Origin: AC-32 sp963717725
Lineage (GTDB): Bacteria > Actinomycetota > Thermoleophilia > Gaiellales > Gaiellaceae
NCBI GenBank assembly: GCA_963717725.1
Contig: CAVQWS010000003.1
Location: 434,001-498,000, forward strand
Direction of reading: 5' to 3'
DNA length: 64,000 bases
A model generated the notes under the pieces. That model saw only the letters and a program-made list of their open reading frames with translations. It was not told the DNA's origin and did no database searches. Shown here one piece after another: positions 28,519-37,795 of this stretch; positions within the stretch are counted from its first letter, which is position 1, and every line of letters starts with the position of its first letter. The position numbers and the translations under genes are program-made.

Positions 28519-29079
28519 GTGTCCGAGACGCCCGAACAGTTCTACGAGCGCACCAAAGATGCGCTGCGGATGCCGCCCGTCGAGGAGTGGGAGACCTTTC
28601 CGTTCGAGGGCGAGCTCCGGCCGCGTGGCTTGCGGCCACCGGCGGAGGACGAGAAGTCGCGTTACGGCGAAGGCGGGATCGACTGCCGCGCCTGCGGCAA
28701 GGCCGCCGACGACCTGATCTGGAAGGACGAGCACTGGCAGCTGACGGCGGTCGGGCCGACCGGGCTGCCGATCGTGCTGATCCTCGAGCCGAAGGAGCAC
28801 TACGACATCGAGACGCTGCCGCCCGAGCTGGCGACGGAGCTGGGGCCGCTGATGCAGCGGATCGAGCGCGCGATCCGGGCCGCCGGCGAGATCGGCCGCG
28901 TGCACATCGGTCGCTGGGGAGAGGGCAGCGAGCACCTGCACTGGTGGTTCATGGCCCGGCCGGCACGCATGCGTCAGCTGAGCGACAGCTTCGCGGCGAT
29001 CTGGGACGACATCCTTCCGCCGGTGCCCGACGACGTCTGGCGCGCGAGCATCGCGAAGGTCGTCGCCGCGCTGGATTGA
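28519..29079 (+). CDS. HIT-like superfamily protein
   Basis: 186 residues from GTG 28519. Its core has a CRACGKAADDLIW zinc-like pair, ILEPKEHYDIETLPPE, and a histidine motif SEHLHWWFMARP, which keeps only two histidines of the usual triad. It is thus a divergent HIT-fold member; hydrolase activity is unsure. The stop overlaps the next start (TTGA), so it is coupled to the P-loop kinase-like gene. Confidence 0.75.
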   Translation: MSETPEQFYERTKDALRMPPVEEWETFPFEGELRPRGLRPPAEDEKSRYGEGGIDCRACGKAADDLIWKDEHWQLTAVGPTGLPIVLILEPKEHYDIETLPPELATELGPLMQRIERAIRAAGEIGRVHIGRWGEGSEHLHWWFMARPARMRQLSDSFAAIWDDILPPVPDDVWRASIAKVVAALD

Positions 29080-29598
29080 AGCGCGTCAACGTCAAGGGCA
29101 CGTCGGGCTCGGGCAAGACGACGTTCGCGCGCGAGCTCGCCGAGCGGCTCGGCGTTCCCTTTGTCGAGCTCGACGCGCTGCACCACGGGCCGGACTGGTA
29201 CCAGCCGACAGCGGAAGAGTTCCGCGCCCCGCGTCGTCGAGGCCATGGCGCAGCTCCCAGACGGCTGGGTGATCGACGGCAATTACGAGGCCAAGCTCGG
29301 CGACACGGTGATCGCCCCGGCCGACACGATCGTCTGGCTCGACCTGCCGCTCCCGCTCAAGCTGCGCCGCGTGGCCCGTCGGACCAACGAGCGGATCCGC
29401 GACGACGTCGAGCTCTGGAACGGCAACAAGGAGAGCTGGCGCAACGCCCTCTGGGGCCGCGATTCGCTCTTCGCCTGGCTGATCCGCGGGCATTTCCGCC
29501 ACCGCCACGACTGGCCGCGACGCTACGCGGGCGACCCTCGCTTCGTGCGCCTGCGCTCGGTTGCCGAGGCGCGCCGCTGGCTCGACGCGCAGCTGTAG
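29076..29598 (+). CDS. P-loop adenylate-kinase-like protein, frameshift near 29228
   Basis: From TTG 29076, overlapping the previous stop. The N-terminus reads VKGTSGSGKTTFARELAERL (Walker A of the adenylate/shikimate kinase class), then FVELDALHHGPDWYQP. A run of four C at 29227-29230 (GCGCCCCGCG) shifts the frame; removing one C restores FRARVVEAMAQLPDGWVIDG, IVWLDLPLPLKLRRV and LRSVAEARRWLDAQL. The repaired length is 173 residues, as for small topology-modulating FlaR-type kinases. The likely substrate is a nucleotide or another small hydroxyl compound. This is the clearest homopolymer indel of the window. Confidence 0.8.
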
Positions 29599-29613
29599 CG
29601 CGATACTGGCGTC

Positions 29614-32427
29614 ATGGCCGCGCCCCCGAGCGGCATCGTCACGCTTCTGTTCAGCGACATCGAAGGGTCGACCCGTCTGTTGCGCCGGACCGGCGAGGCG
29701 TATCCCGAGCTGCTGGAGCGCCACCGCATGCTTCTGCGCCGGGCCTTCGAGCGCCACGGCGGGCACGTGCTCGGCACCGAGGGCGACCAGTTCTTTGTCG
29801 CGTTCGAGTCGGCCGGAGACGCTGCGGCGGCGGCCGCGGGTGCCCAGCATGCGCTCGCCGAGGAGGAGTGGCCGGACGGCAACGAGGTCCGGGTTCGCAT
29901 GGGCCTCCACACCGGCGAGCCGCGGCAGGTCGAGGGCGGCTACGTCGGCCTGGACGTCCACCAGGCGGCCCGGGTGATGGCGGCCGGGCACGGCGGCCAG
30001 GTGCTCGTCTCCGCGACCACCCGCGCGCTGCTCGGCCCGACCGTCGAGCTGCGCGACCTCGGCGAGCACGCGCTCAAGGACCTGGTCGGCCCCCAGCAGC
30101 TGTACCAACTCGAGCTCGACGGACTGCCGAGCGAGTTCCCGCCCCTGAACACGCTGGACAACCGGTTCACGAGCCTGCCCTCGGTACCGAACGCCTTCGT
30201 CGGCCGCGAGCGCGAGCTCGCCGAGGCCGCGGAGCTGCTCGCACGGGACGAGGTGCGGCTGCTGACACTGATCGGCACCGGCGGAACGGGCAAGACACGG
30301 CTGGCTCTTCAGCTGGCGGCGAACACGCTCGACCGCTTCCCGGGCGGCGCGGCCTTCGTCCTGCTCACGCCCGTCCGGGAATGGGAGCTCGTCGTGCCGA
30401 CGATCGCGCAGACACTCGGCCTGCGCGACCAGCCTGGCGAGAGCGCGCTCGAGACGCTCGGCGAGTACCTGCGCGACAAGCGGTTGCTGCTCGTGCTCGA
30501 CAACTTCGAGCAGGTGCTCCCCGCCGCTCCCGCACTCTCGAGCCTGCTGGCCGAGGCGCCCGGCCTGAAGCTGCTCGCGACGAGCCGCTCGCCCCTGCAC
30601 CTCAGCGGAGAGCACGCCTACCGCGTGCCGCAGCTCGCGCTGCCCGATTCGGTCGAGCTGTTCGTCGAGCGCGCCCAGGCCGCGGCCGCGGACTTCGAGC
30701 TCACCGAGGAGAACTCCGAGGCGGTCACGGCGATCTGCCGGCGGCTCGAGGGCCTGCCGCTGGCAATCGAGCTGGCCGCGCCGCGCGTGCGCACGCTCAC
30801 GCCCCAGGCCCTCTTGCGCCGGCTCGACCAGCGGCTGCCGCTGCTGACCGGCGGTGCGCAGGACGCCGATGAGCGCCAGCGGACACTGCGGAACACGATC
30901 GCGTGGAGCTACGACCTGCTGCCCGAGCGGGAGCAGGCTCTCTTCCGGCAGCTGGCCGTGTTCGTCGGCGGCTTCCGGTTCGAGGCGGCCGCCGCCGGCG
31001 ACGGCTCGGCTGACGTGCTTGGCGGCCTCGACTCGCTCGTCGAGAAGAGCCTGTTGCTGCGCCTGCGCGAGGACTCCGACGGGGAGGCGCGCTTCTGGAT
31101 GCTCGAGACCCTGCGCGAATACGCGCTCGAGCGGCTCGAGGCGGCCGGAGAGCTCGAAGACGCGAGCAGGCGGCACGGAACCTGGTTCGCCGAGCTCGCC
31201 GAGTGCCTCGACGCGGAGTCGGGCACCGGTGACCAGGCCGCCGCGGTCGCCCGCCTCGCCGACGACTATCCGAATCTTCGCGTGGCGATCGAGCGCGCGC
31301 GCGAGAGCCGGGACGGCGAGCTGCTGCTGCGCCTGGCGACGGCCCTCTGGTCGTTCTGGTCGACCCGCGGCTACGTCGCCGAGGGGAGGCGTGCACTCGA
31401 GGACGCACTCGAGCTCAGTGGGCGACGGCCCGCCCGGGCGCTGCTCGGCCTGTGCTCGCTGCGGGTCTTCAGCGGCAGCAGCGATGGGCTGCTCGACGAC
31501 GTGGACGAGGTGCTGCGCGCGGCCGAAGAGCTGGGTGACCCGCTCACGCTCGCGCAGGCCTGGAACCTGCTCGGCCGGGTCGAGGGCACGCTCGTCGGGG
31601 CGCTGGGCCGCGCCGAGGAGGCCTGGCGTCAGGCGCTCGCGCACGCCGAGCGCGGCAACCTGCGGGCCGAGCGGGCCGAAAGCATCGGCTGGCTGATGAT
31701 GGCCGCCAACTTCGGGCCGTTGCCGGTGGACGAGGGCATCGCGCGCTGTCGCCGGTTCCACGACGAGGCGCTCGACGACCCGTTCATCCGCGGCAACGCC
31801 CTGGTGGAGCTCGGCGCGCTGGAGGCGATGCGCGGCAACTTCCCGCTCGCCCGGGAGCTGCTCGGCGAGGGCCTGGACACCATTGCCGAGCTCGGGTTCG
31901 CACTCCGCGCCGCGATGAGCATGCAGGAGGCGTTCTACGTCGAGATGCTCGCGGGCGACCTCGAAGCCGCCGAGCGGATCGCGCGCGAGGCCTACGCGAC
32001 GCTCGAGCGCATGGGCGAGCGCGGCTACCTCTCGTCGGCAGCCGCCCTGCTCGCACACGCGCTCTCGGCGCGAGGCGAGCTCGACGAGGCCGAGCGCTTC
32101 AGCCGCACGAGCGAAGAGGCCACGGCTCCCGACGACGCCTTCTCCCACGTGCTGTGGCGCACCGCCCGGGCCAAGATCCGCGCGCGCCGCGGCGAGCTCG
32201 TCCAGGCCGAGGCGCTGGCGCGCGAGGCGGTGGCGTTCGCCGAGCGCACCGACCTGCTCAACACCCACGGCGACACGCTCGGCGACCTGGCCGAGGTGAT
32301 CGCGCTCGCCGGCCGGCGCCACGAGGCCGCGGATGTGTACCGGCAGGCGGCGGAGATCTTCGAGCGGAAGGGGAACCTCGCCTCGCTCGGGCGTGTTCGC
32401 CTCGCCGCGGAAGGGCTCGACCGTTGA
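29614..32427 (+). CDS. Class III cyclase / NB-ARC ATPase / TPR regulator
   Basis: 937 residues from ATG 29614. Residues 1-170 form a class III nucleotidyl cyclase domain (LLFSDIEGSTRLLRR, LGTEGDQFFVAF, GLDVHQAARVMAAGHGGQ), then comes a linker FVGRERELAEAAELL. An AP/NB-ARC ATPase follows (TLIGTGGTGKTRLAL, LLLVLDNFEQV, SRSPLHLSGEHAYR, GLPLAIELA), then about 400 residues of TPR-like helices. The usual LuxR output domain is missing. Such STAND proteins are signal-activated switches. The Asn of the cyclase dimer motif is replaced by His here, and activity is not certain. The next gene overlaps by three bases. Confidence 0.85.
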   Translation: MAAPPSGIVTLLFSDIEGSTRLLRRTGEAYPELLERHRMLLRRAFERHGGHVLGTEGDQFFVAFESAGDAAAAAAGAQHALAEEEWPDGNEVRVRMGLHTGEPRQVEGGYVGLDVHQAARVMAAGHGGQVLVSATTRALLGPTVELRDLGEHALKDLVGPQQLYQLELDGLPSEFPPLNTLDNRFTSLPSVPNAFVGRERELAEAAELLARDEVRLLTLIGTGGTGKTRLALQLAANTLDRFPGGAAFVLLTPVREWELVVPTIAQTLGLRDQPGESALETLGEYLRDKRLLLVLDNFEQVLPAAPALSSLLAEAPGLKLLATSRSPLHLSGEHAYRVPQLALPDSVELFVERAQAAAADFELTEENSEAVTAICRRLEGLPLAIELAAPRVRTLTPQALLRRLDQRLPLLTGGAQDADERQRTLRNTIAWSYDLLPEREQALFRQLAVFVGGFRFEAAAAGDGSADVLGGLDSLVEKSLLLRLREDSDGEARFWMLETLREYALERLEAAGELEDASRRHGTWFAELAECLDAESGTGDQAAAVARLADDYPNLRVAIERARESRDGELLLRLATALWSFWSTRGYVAEGRRALEDALELSGRRPARALLGLCSLRVFSGSSDGLLDDVDEVLRAAEELGDPLTLAQAWNLLGRVEGTLVGALGRAEEAWRQALAHAERGNLRAERAESIGWLMMAANFGPLPVDEGIARCRRFHDEALDDPFIRGNALVELGALEAMRGNFPLARELLGEGLDTIAELGFALRAAMSMQEAFYVEMLAGDLEAAERIAREAYATLERMGERGYLSSAAALLAHALSARGELDEAERFSRTSEEATAPDDAFSHVLWRTARAKIRARRGELVQAEALAREAVAFAERTDLLNTHGDTLGDLAEVIALAGRRHEAADVYRQAAEIFERKGNLASLGRVRLAAEGLDR

Positions 32428-33754
32428 CCTACGACATCCTGATCCTCGGCGCCGGCGCGGCCGGCTGCGCGCTCGCGGGGCGGCTGAGCGAGAACCCTGA
32501 TCGCGCCGTCTGCCTCGTCGAGGCCGGCCCGGACTACGGGCACCTCTCGGAGGGCCGCTGGCCTCCGGACATCCTCGACCCGCGCTGGCTCGCGCTCGAG
32601 TCGCACCTCTGGACGCGCGCCGACGAGGACGACCGCTCACAGTCGCGGGCCAGGATCCTGGGCGGCTGCTCGGCGCACAACGCCTGCGTGCTGCTCGAGG
32701 GCGCGCCTTCCGACTACGACTGGGGCGGCGACTGGTCGTACGAAGCGTTCGCGCCCTACCTGCGCCGTGCCTACGAGACGCTGCGGGGCCACGTGCTCGC
32801 CGACGACGAGCTGACGCCCTGGCACCGCGCCTTCCGCGCAGCGGGCGGCGAGGGCTCGATCGTCCATCCGGTGAACATCGTCGACGGCGTGCGCTGGCAC
32901 ACCGGCTTCGCCTACGTCGACCCGGCCCGCGCGCGCGAGAACCTGACGATCCTGGCCGACACGGTCGCCGACCGCGTGCTGCTCGAGGACGGCCGTGCGG
33001 TCGGCGCGCTCGCGGGCGGCCGCGAGTTGCGGGCCGAGACGGTGGTCGTCTCCGCGAGCGCCTACGGCTCGCCGGCAATCCTGCTGCGCAGCGGCATCGG
33101 CCCCGACGGCGAGGTCGCGCAGCTGCCGGTCGGCGAAGGGCTCGTCGACCACGTCGGCGTGAGCGCTGCCTGGGAGCCGACCGAGCGCCTGCTGGCCGAG
33201 ACCGCGGCCCACGAGGCCGAGCACGGGCTCTACATGGGCCAGGTGACGGTGGCCGCCTCGAGCCGCTCGTGCCCGCCGGGCGTGCGCGACCTGTTCGTCT
33301 TCCCCTCGCTGGAGGTCGGGCCGGAGATCAGCGGCGCCGCCTTCGCGATGAAGCCGCACTCGCAGGGCTCGGTGCGGCTGAACGGGCCCGATCCCGAGAC
33401 GCCGCTCGCGATCGATCACGGCTTCCTGCGCGACGAACGCGACGTCGAGGTGCTGGTCGAGGGCTTCGAGCGGCTGCGCGAGCTCGCGGCCTCGCCGGAG
33501 GTGGCGCGGTACGCAGGCGCGAGCTGCGACCCGGCAAGGAGGTCGGCGCGGAGGAGCACGTGCGCGCGACCGCGCGCGGCTTCTTCCACCCAGTCGGTAC
33601 CTGCGCGATCGGGAGCGTGCTCGACGAGCGGTGCCGCGTGCTCGGCTTCGAGAACCTGTACGTGGTGGATGCCTCGGCGATCCCGGACATCCCCGCAGCG
33701 AACACGAACCTGACCACCGTCGCGCTGGCCGAGCGCGCGGCCACCTGGTTGTAG
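32424..33754 (+). CDS. GMC family FAD oxidoreductase, frameshift near 33514
   Basis: TTG 32424 overlaps the preceding stop. An FAD-binding GAGAAGCALAGRLSE stands at the N-terminus, then the GMC signature ARILGGCSAHNACVLLEG. After RYAGA the frame is lost; adding one base near 33514 gives AELRPGKEVGAEEHVR and the active-site histidine of RGFFHPVGTC, and then YVVDASAIPDIPAANTN. The repaired length is about 443 residues, somewhat short for the family (choline dehydrogenase, alcohol oxidase). The alcohol substrate is not known. TPR-regulator coupling is by overlap only. Confidence 0.82.
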
Positions 33755-33763
33755 GATCGAGTC

Positions 33764-34330
33764 GTGGCTACGAAGACCAAGCCGGACAAGCTGCACTACA
33801 CCGGCAACGACGAGGCCGACGCGCTGCTCGCCCACGATCCGTTCGCGCTGCTCGTCGGGTTCGCGCTCGACCAGCAGGTGCCGGTGCCGACCGCCTTCCA
33901 GGGCCCGCTGAAACTCAAGCAGCGCCTGGGGACGCTCGACCCCGGCCAGATCGCCGCCACCGATCCCGCTCGGCTGGAAGAGGTGTTCCGCGAGAAGCCG
34001 GCGATCCACCGCTTCCCAGGCAACATGGCGCGGCGCGTCCAGGACCTGGCCTCGGTGGTCGTAGAGGAGTACGGTGGCGACGCCGAGCGCGTGTGGCGTG
34101 AGGCCGCCGACGGCGCCGACCTGCGCAAGCGGATCTCGGGCCTGCCCGGCTTCGGCGAGATGAAGGTCAAGGCACTCGGCGCGGTGCTCTGGAAGCGCTT
34201 CGGCGTCCCCGCCGCGGAGGCGCTCGACCCCGGCCATCCGACGCTCGGGGACGTGGACTCGCCGGAGGCACTCGAGGAGTACCAGGCGAAGAAACGCGCC
34301 TACAAGGCGAAGTTGCGCGCTCAGCAGTAG
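33764..34330 (+). CDS. HhH-GPD-type base-excision repair protein
   Basis: 188 residues from GTG 33764. The N-terminal helix bundle has LLVGFALDQQVPVPTAFQGP and the hairpin-helix-hairpin LPGFGEMKVKALGAVL, the layout of the HhH-GPD superfamily. There are no iron-sulfur cysteines. In the usual catalytic spot (after the HhH) the sequence lacks a canonical GPD Asp, so the glycosylase reaction is uncertain. Related actinobacterial proteins carry this repair-protein name. Confidence 0.75.
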   Translation: MATKTKPDKLHYTGNDEADALLAHDPFALLVGFALDQQVPVPTAFQGPLKLKQRLGTLDPGQIAATDPARLEEVFREKPAIHRFPGNMARRVQDLASVVVEEYGGDAERVWREAADGADLRKRISGLPGFGEMKVKALGAVLWKRFGVPAAEALDPGHPTLGDVDSPEALEEYQAKKRAYKAKLRAQQ

Positions 34331-34355
34331 CGCCTCGCACGCCGATAGAGGAAGC

Positions 34356-35267
34356 GTGAGAGCCGCCGCCCTGGCCGTCGCCCTGATTGCGCTCGCCTGC
34401 GCAGGAGGCTCCGCCTACGCGCTGCGGGTGCCGGCGGCGCCGAAGTGCACTGTCTTCCCCAAGAACAATCCCTGGAACCGGCGCGTCGACAAGCTGCCGG
34501 TCGCGCGCAACTCGGCCGCGGTCATCGCCTCGATCGGCGTCGACACCGGGCTGCACGCCGACTTCGGCTCGGGCCTCTGGGAAGGCTCGCCGATCGGGAT
34601 CCCGTTCGACGTGGTCACGCGCAAGACGCCGCGCACGAAGGTGGGCTTCGAGTACGCGGACGAGAGCGACCGGGTCGGCTACCCGATCCCGAAGCGCGTC
34701 CACATCGAGGGCGGCAGCGACCACCACGCGCTGCTGCTCGACCGCGACGCCTGCCGGCTCTACGAGCTCGGCGGGCTCGAGAAGCAGGGCGGACGCTGGC
34801 ACGCGTGGGCCGGCGCGACCTGGAGCCTGCGCTCGAACCGCGTCCGGCCCGCGGGCTGGACCTCGGCGGACGCGGCCGGGCTGCCGATCTTCCCCGGGCT
34901 GGCGCGCTGGGACGAGGCGAAGCGCGGGGTGATCGACCACGCGCTCCGCTTCACCGTCCAGCGGACGCGCCGCGCCTACCTCTACCCCGCCCGGCACTAC
35001 GCGAGCTCGCTCACCGACGCGAACCTGCCGCCGATGGGCCTGCGCGTCCGCCTGAAGGCGAGCTTCGACATCCGCCCGTACCCCCGCCAGGCGCGGATCG
35101 TGCTGACCGCGCTGAAGCGCTACGGGATGCTGGTCGCCGACAACGGGGCCGACTGGTACATCAGCGGCGCGCCGAGCCCCGGTTGGTCGAACGACCAGCT
35201 GCACACGCTCGGCAAGGTCACGGGCTCGAACTTCGAGGTGGTCGACACCTCGAGCATCAAGCCCTAG
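34356..35267 (+). CDS. Secreted protein of unknown function
   Basis: 303 residues from GTG 34356. A signal peptide (LAVALIALACAGGSAYAL) is followed by a mature domain starting CTVFPKNNPWNRRVD, with HIEGGSDHHALLLDRDACRLYEL in the middle and the repeated-looking SFDIRPYPRQARIVLTALKRYG. The two cysteines that remain (after the signal) could pair. Its histidines and acidic residues might bind a metal, though nothing in the sequence fixes a function. It is transcribed convergently with the LigD polymerase gene, 63 bases apart. Confidence 0.7.
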   Translation: MRAAALAVALIALACAGGSAYALRVPAAPKCTVFPKNNPWNRRVDKLPVARNSAAVIASIGVDTGLHADFGSGLWEGSPIGIPFDVVTRKTPRTKVGFEYADESDRVGYPIPKRVHIEGGSDHHALLLDRDACRLYELGGLEKQGGRWHAWAGATWSLRSNRVRPAGWTSADAAGLPIFPGLARWDEAKRGVIDHALRFTVQRTRRAYLYPARHYASSLTDANLPPMGLRVRLKASFDIRPYPRQARIVLTALKRYGMLVADNGADWYISGAPSPGWSNDQLHTLGKVTGSNFEVVDTSSIKP

Positions 35268-35330
35268 CGAGGATCGTCGCGATCGAGGTACCAGCTGCGG
35301 CCGCCGAGGCCACCAAGTCCCCCGCCAGGG

Positions 35331-36248
35331 TCACGAGCGCACCTTCCGCAGTGCCGGCGCGAGCGCCTGCCCGCCCTGCAGGACGGGCTCGAACAGGTCG
35401 CCGTGCTTCTCCACGCGCTCGAGCGCCTCGCGCATGCCGAAGTCACGCGGCCGCACCTTCGGGCCGAGCTCCTCCCAGCGCAGCGGCGTCGAGACCGGCG
35501 CGCCCGGCTTCGGCCGCACCGAGTAGGCCGACGCGATCGTCTTGCCGTGGCCGTTCTGGCGGTGGTCGACGAGCACGCCGCGGCGCTTCTTCTTCAGCCA
35601 CTCGGTGGTCACCAGCCCGGGATGCTCCGCCTCGAGCCCGCGCGAGACGAGCTCCGCGAGCTCGTAGGTGTCCTTGTAGGTGGAGCGCCGCGTGATCGGC
35701 ACGAGCACGTGGATCCCGTCGGCGCCGCTCGTCTTCACGTACGAACGCAGCTCGAGCTGCTCCAGCGCCTCGTGGACGAGGTGCGCGACCTCGATCGCCT
35801 GCGCAAAGCCGTTCCGCGACTCCGGCGGGTCGAGGTCGAAGACGACGTAGTCCGGCCGCTCGGGCTTGTCCACGCGCGAGTACCAGGCGTTCATGTCGAT
35901 GCAGTTCATCTGCACCATCCAGACGGCCGCTGCCGGCTCGTTCACGAGCGCGAAGTCGACGAGCCGCGAGCCGCCCTCCCGCGGCCAGGTCCGGAACTGC
36001 CGCGTCGGCACCCACGGCGGCTTCCCCTTCGGCGCCTGCTTGGCGAAGTAGGGCTGGCCGCGGATGCCGTACGGGTAGCGCTTGAGCGTGAACGGCCGGT
36101 TGCGAAGGTGCGGCACCATCGTGTCGCCGATCGCGGCGTAGTAGTCGGCAAGGTCGCGCTTGGTCACGCCGTCGCCCGGAAACAGCAGCTTGTCCGGGCT
36201 CGTCAGCCGCACCTGGCGGCGGCCGACCTCGAGCTCCAGGTCAGGCAC
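35331..36248 (-). CDS. ligD: LigD-type primase-polymerase domain, stand-alone
   Basis: 305 residues. The archaeo-eukaryotic primase fold of bacterial NHEJ polymerases is shown by LTSPDKLLFPGDGVTKRDLA, the metal motif YVVFDLDPPES, and the nucleotide-binding KTSGADGIHVLVPI. FALVNEPAAAVWMVQMNCID is also typical. It fills double-strand-break ends with ribonucleotides. Neither the ligase nor the phosphoesterase module is fused, nor is ku adjacent. Its start overlaps the stop of the downstream-coordinate methyltransferase gene by eight bases. Confidence 0.88.
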   Translation of the reverse strand: MPDLELEVGRRQVRLTSPDKLLFPGDGVTKRDLADYYAAIGDTMVPHLRNRPFTLKRYPYGIRGQPYFAKQAPKGKPPWVPTRQFRTWPREGGSRLVDFALVNEPAAAVWMVQMNCIDMNAWYSRVDKPERPDYVVFDLDPPESRNGFAQAIEVAHLVHEALEQLELRSYVKTSGADGIHVLVPITRRSTYKDTYELAELVSRGLEAEHPGLVTTEWLKKKRRGVLVDHRQNGHGKTIASAYSVRPKPGAPVSTPLRWEELGPKVRPRDFGMREALERVEKHGDLFEPVLQGGQALAPALRKVRS

Positions 36249-37011
36249 GGCGCGTCCAGTGCAGGACGGTCGTGATCTCGAGGCGGTACGACGGTTCGAG
36301 CAGCGCCAGCACCGTGCGCTTCAACTCGTTGCGCTCGTCAGGCGGGAGGGAGGCGGCCGCGCTGACCGTGGCGAAGAGGTCGACGACCTCCTTGCCCGAA
36401 AGCTGCTCGGTTCGCGCGAACGCCTCCTCGGTGAGCGGCGTGAAGAGTCCGCCTTCGAAGGCGTCGAGGGGATCCGCCATCTCGGCGCGCGCGGCTGCGC
36501 GGCCCGAGCTGATGTAGATCTCGTCGAACAGCGCCTGCGCCTCGGCCGGGAGCGGTGGCTCGAGCGTGTTGACCGTCCGGTCGTCGCCGTCGCTCCACCA
36601 GTGGTTCCAGAGCAGCGCGACTCCGCCGCCGGGTCGCACGACGCGCACGAGCTCCGCAACGGCTGCGTCGCCGTCGAACCAGTGGAAGGCGTCGCCCACG
36701 AAGACCGCGTCCGCAGAGGCGTCCGGCAGCGGCATCCGCTCCGCCGTCCCCGCCAGCACGCGGATGCCGGCCGAGCGCCCCGCCAGGACGCCGCGCATCT
36801 CGTCGTTCGGCTCGACCGCCACCACCTCGGCGAAGCGCGAGGCGAGGGCGCGGGTCAGCTTCCCGGAGCCCGCGGCCAGGTCGACGACGCGCGAGTCGGC
36901 GCTGAGGCCGAGCACCTCAGCGGCGCGATCGAGCGCTTCGGGTGCGTACTCGGGCCGCACGTCGTCGTACTCGGCGGCGATCCGGCCGAAGCTGAAGGCG
37001 AGCTCAGACAC
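36241..37011 (-). CDS. Class I SAM-dependent methyltransferase (second of tandem pair)
   Basis: 256 residues. Motif I is VVDLAAGSGKLTRAL, the acidic post-I loop VVAVEPNDEMRGVLAG, and motif IV DAVFVGDAFHWFDGD, typical of UbiE/Mg-protoporphyrin-like methyltransferases. The chain ends VLHWTRRA, nearly identical to the HWTRRV ending of its neighbour. It is paralogous along its length and overlaps that gene by eight bases, so a tandem duplication is likely. The acceptor is unknown. Confidence 0.85.
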   Translation of the reverse strand: MSELAFSFGRIAAEYDDVRPEYAPEALDRAAEVLGLSADSRVVDLAAGSGKLTRALASRFAEVVAVEPNDEMRGVLAGRSAGIRVLAGTAERMPLPDASADAVFVGDAFHWFDGDAAVAELVRVVRPGGGVALLWNHWWSDGDDRTVNTLEPPLPAEAQALFDEIYISSGRAAARAEMADPLDAFEGGLFTPLTEEAFARTEQLSGKEVVDLFATVSAAASLPPDERNELKRTVLALLEPSYRLEITTVLHWTRRA

Positions 37012-37795
37012 GGCGCGTCCAGTGGGCGACCGTGCGGATCCGGCGGCTTACCTCGCGGTCGGCGGGCACGAGCTCGCGCAGGCGGCTTGCGAACGCGGCC
37101 CGGTCCTCCTCGGACTGGTGCGCGATCGAGCTGACCGAGAGCAGGTTCGCGATCCACTCGTCGCGCGTGTTCAGGATCTCGCGCTCGACCTCGGCCTCGC
37201 GCAGCTCCTCGAACGGGCCGTCTTCGACCGGCCGGCGCCATTCGCCCGAGAGCACGCGCGGCAGGCCTGGCACGCCGCCGCGCTCGAACGCCTCGTCGAT
37301 CACGGCCTCGGCCTCGTCGCCGACGTACGCGAACTCGACCGGGATGTTCCAGAAGATCACGAGCGCGCCGCGCGGTCGCAACACGCGCGCGATCTCGGCG
37401 ACCGACTCGTCCGTGGCGAACCAGTGGAACGCCTCGGCCGAGAAGACCGCGTCGACGCTTGCGTCCGCGAGCGGGATCGACTCGCCGCGGCCGGCCAGCG
37501 CCTCGGCGCCCGGCACGACCTCCTCCAGCACCGCCCGCATCGCGTCGTCCGGCTCGACGGCCACGACTCGAGCAAACCGCGGTACGAGCTCGCGAGTCAG
37601 CTTGCCGGTGCCGGCGCCGAGATCGAGCACGTCCGCCTCCGGCCCGAGGCCGAGCTCTGCGATCACCTGGTCGAGCAGCTCCCCCGGCCAGCCCGGCCGC
37701 CCGAGCTCGTACTCGCGCGCGGTGCGCCCGAACGCGTCGGGCGGAGCTTCCCTAGTTGCCTTCGCGTTCTCGGCCGGCTTGGATCGACCGCTCAT
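37004..37795 (-). CDS. Class I SAM-dependent methyltransferase (first of tandem pair)
   Basis: 263 residues from ATG 37795. Motif I is VLDLGAGTGKLTREL, then VVAVEPDDAMRAVLEE and the FHWFATDES region, the same layout as the gene that follows. The N-terminus before FGRTAREYELGRPG is a lysine/alanine-rich tail of about 20 residues. The ATG lies inside the edge of structured element copy B (37786-37855), which thus forms the 5' leader. Its acceptor is not known. Confidence 0.85.
   Translation of the reverse strand: MSGRSKPAENAKATREAPPDAFGRTAREYELGRPGWPGELLDQVIAELGLGPEADVLDLGAGTGKLTRELVPRFARVVAVEPDDAMRAVLEEVVPGAEALAGRGESIPLADASVDAVFSAEAFHWFATDESVAEIARVLRPRGALVIFWNIPVEFAYVGDEAEAVIDEAFERGGVPGLPRVLSGEWRRPVEDGPFEELREAEVEREILNTRDEWIANLLSVSSIAHQSEEDRAAFASRLRELVPADREVSRRIRTVAHWTRRV

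Noticed and set aside
29227..29230. Programmed frameshift in the P-loop kinase
   Set aside because: There is no slippery heptamer with a downstream structure evident, and similar breaks occur in five unrelated genes, which favours sequence error.
29092..33078. A 1328-residue open frame antisense to the cyclase-STAND and GMC genes
   Set aside because: It is a shadow frame of GC-rich coding DNA. It has low-complexity Arg/Ala/Leu text and no domain, while the opposite strand has clear family motifs.
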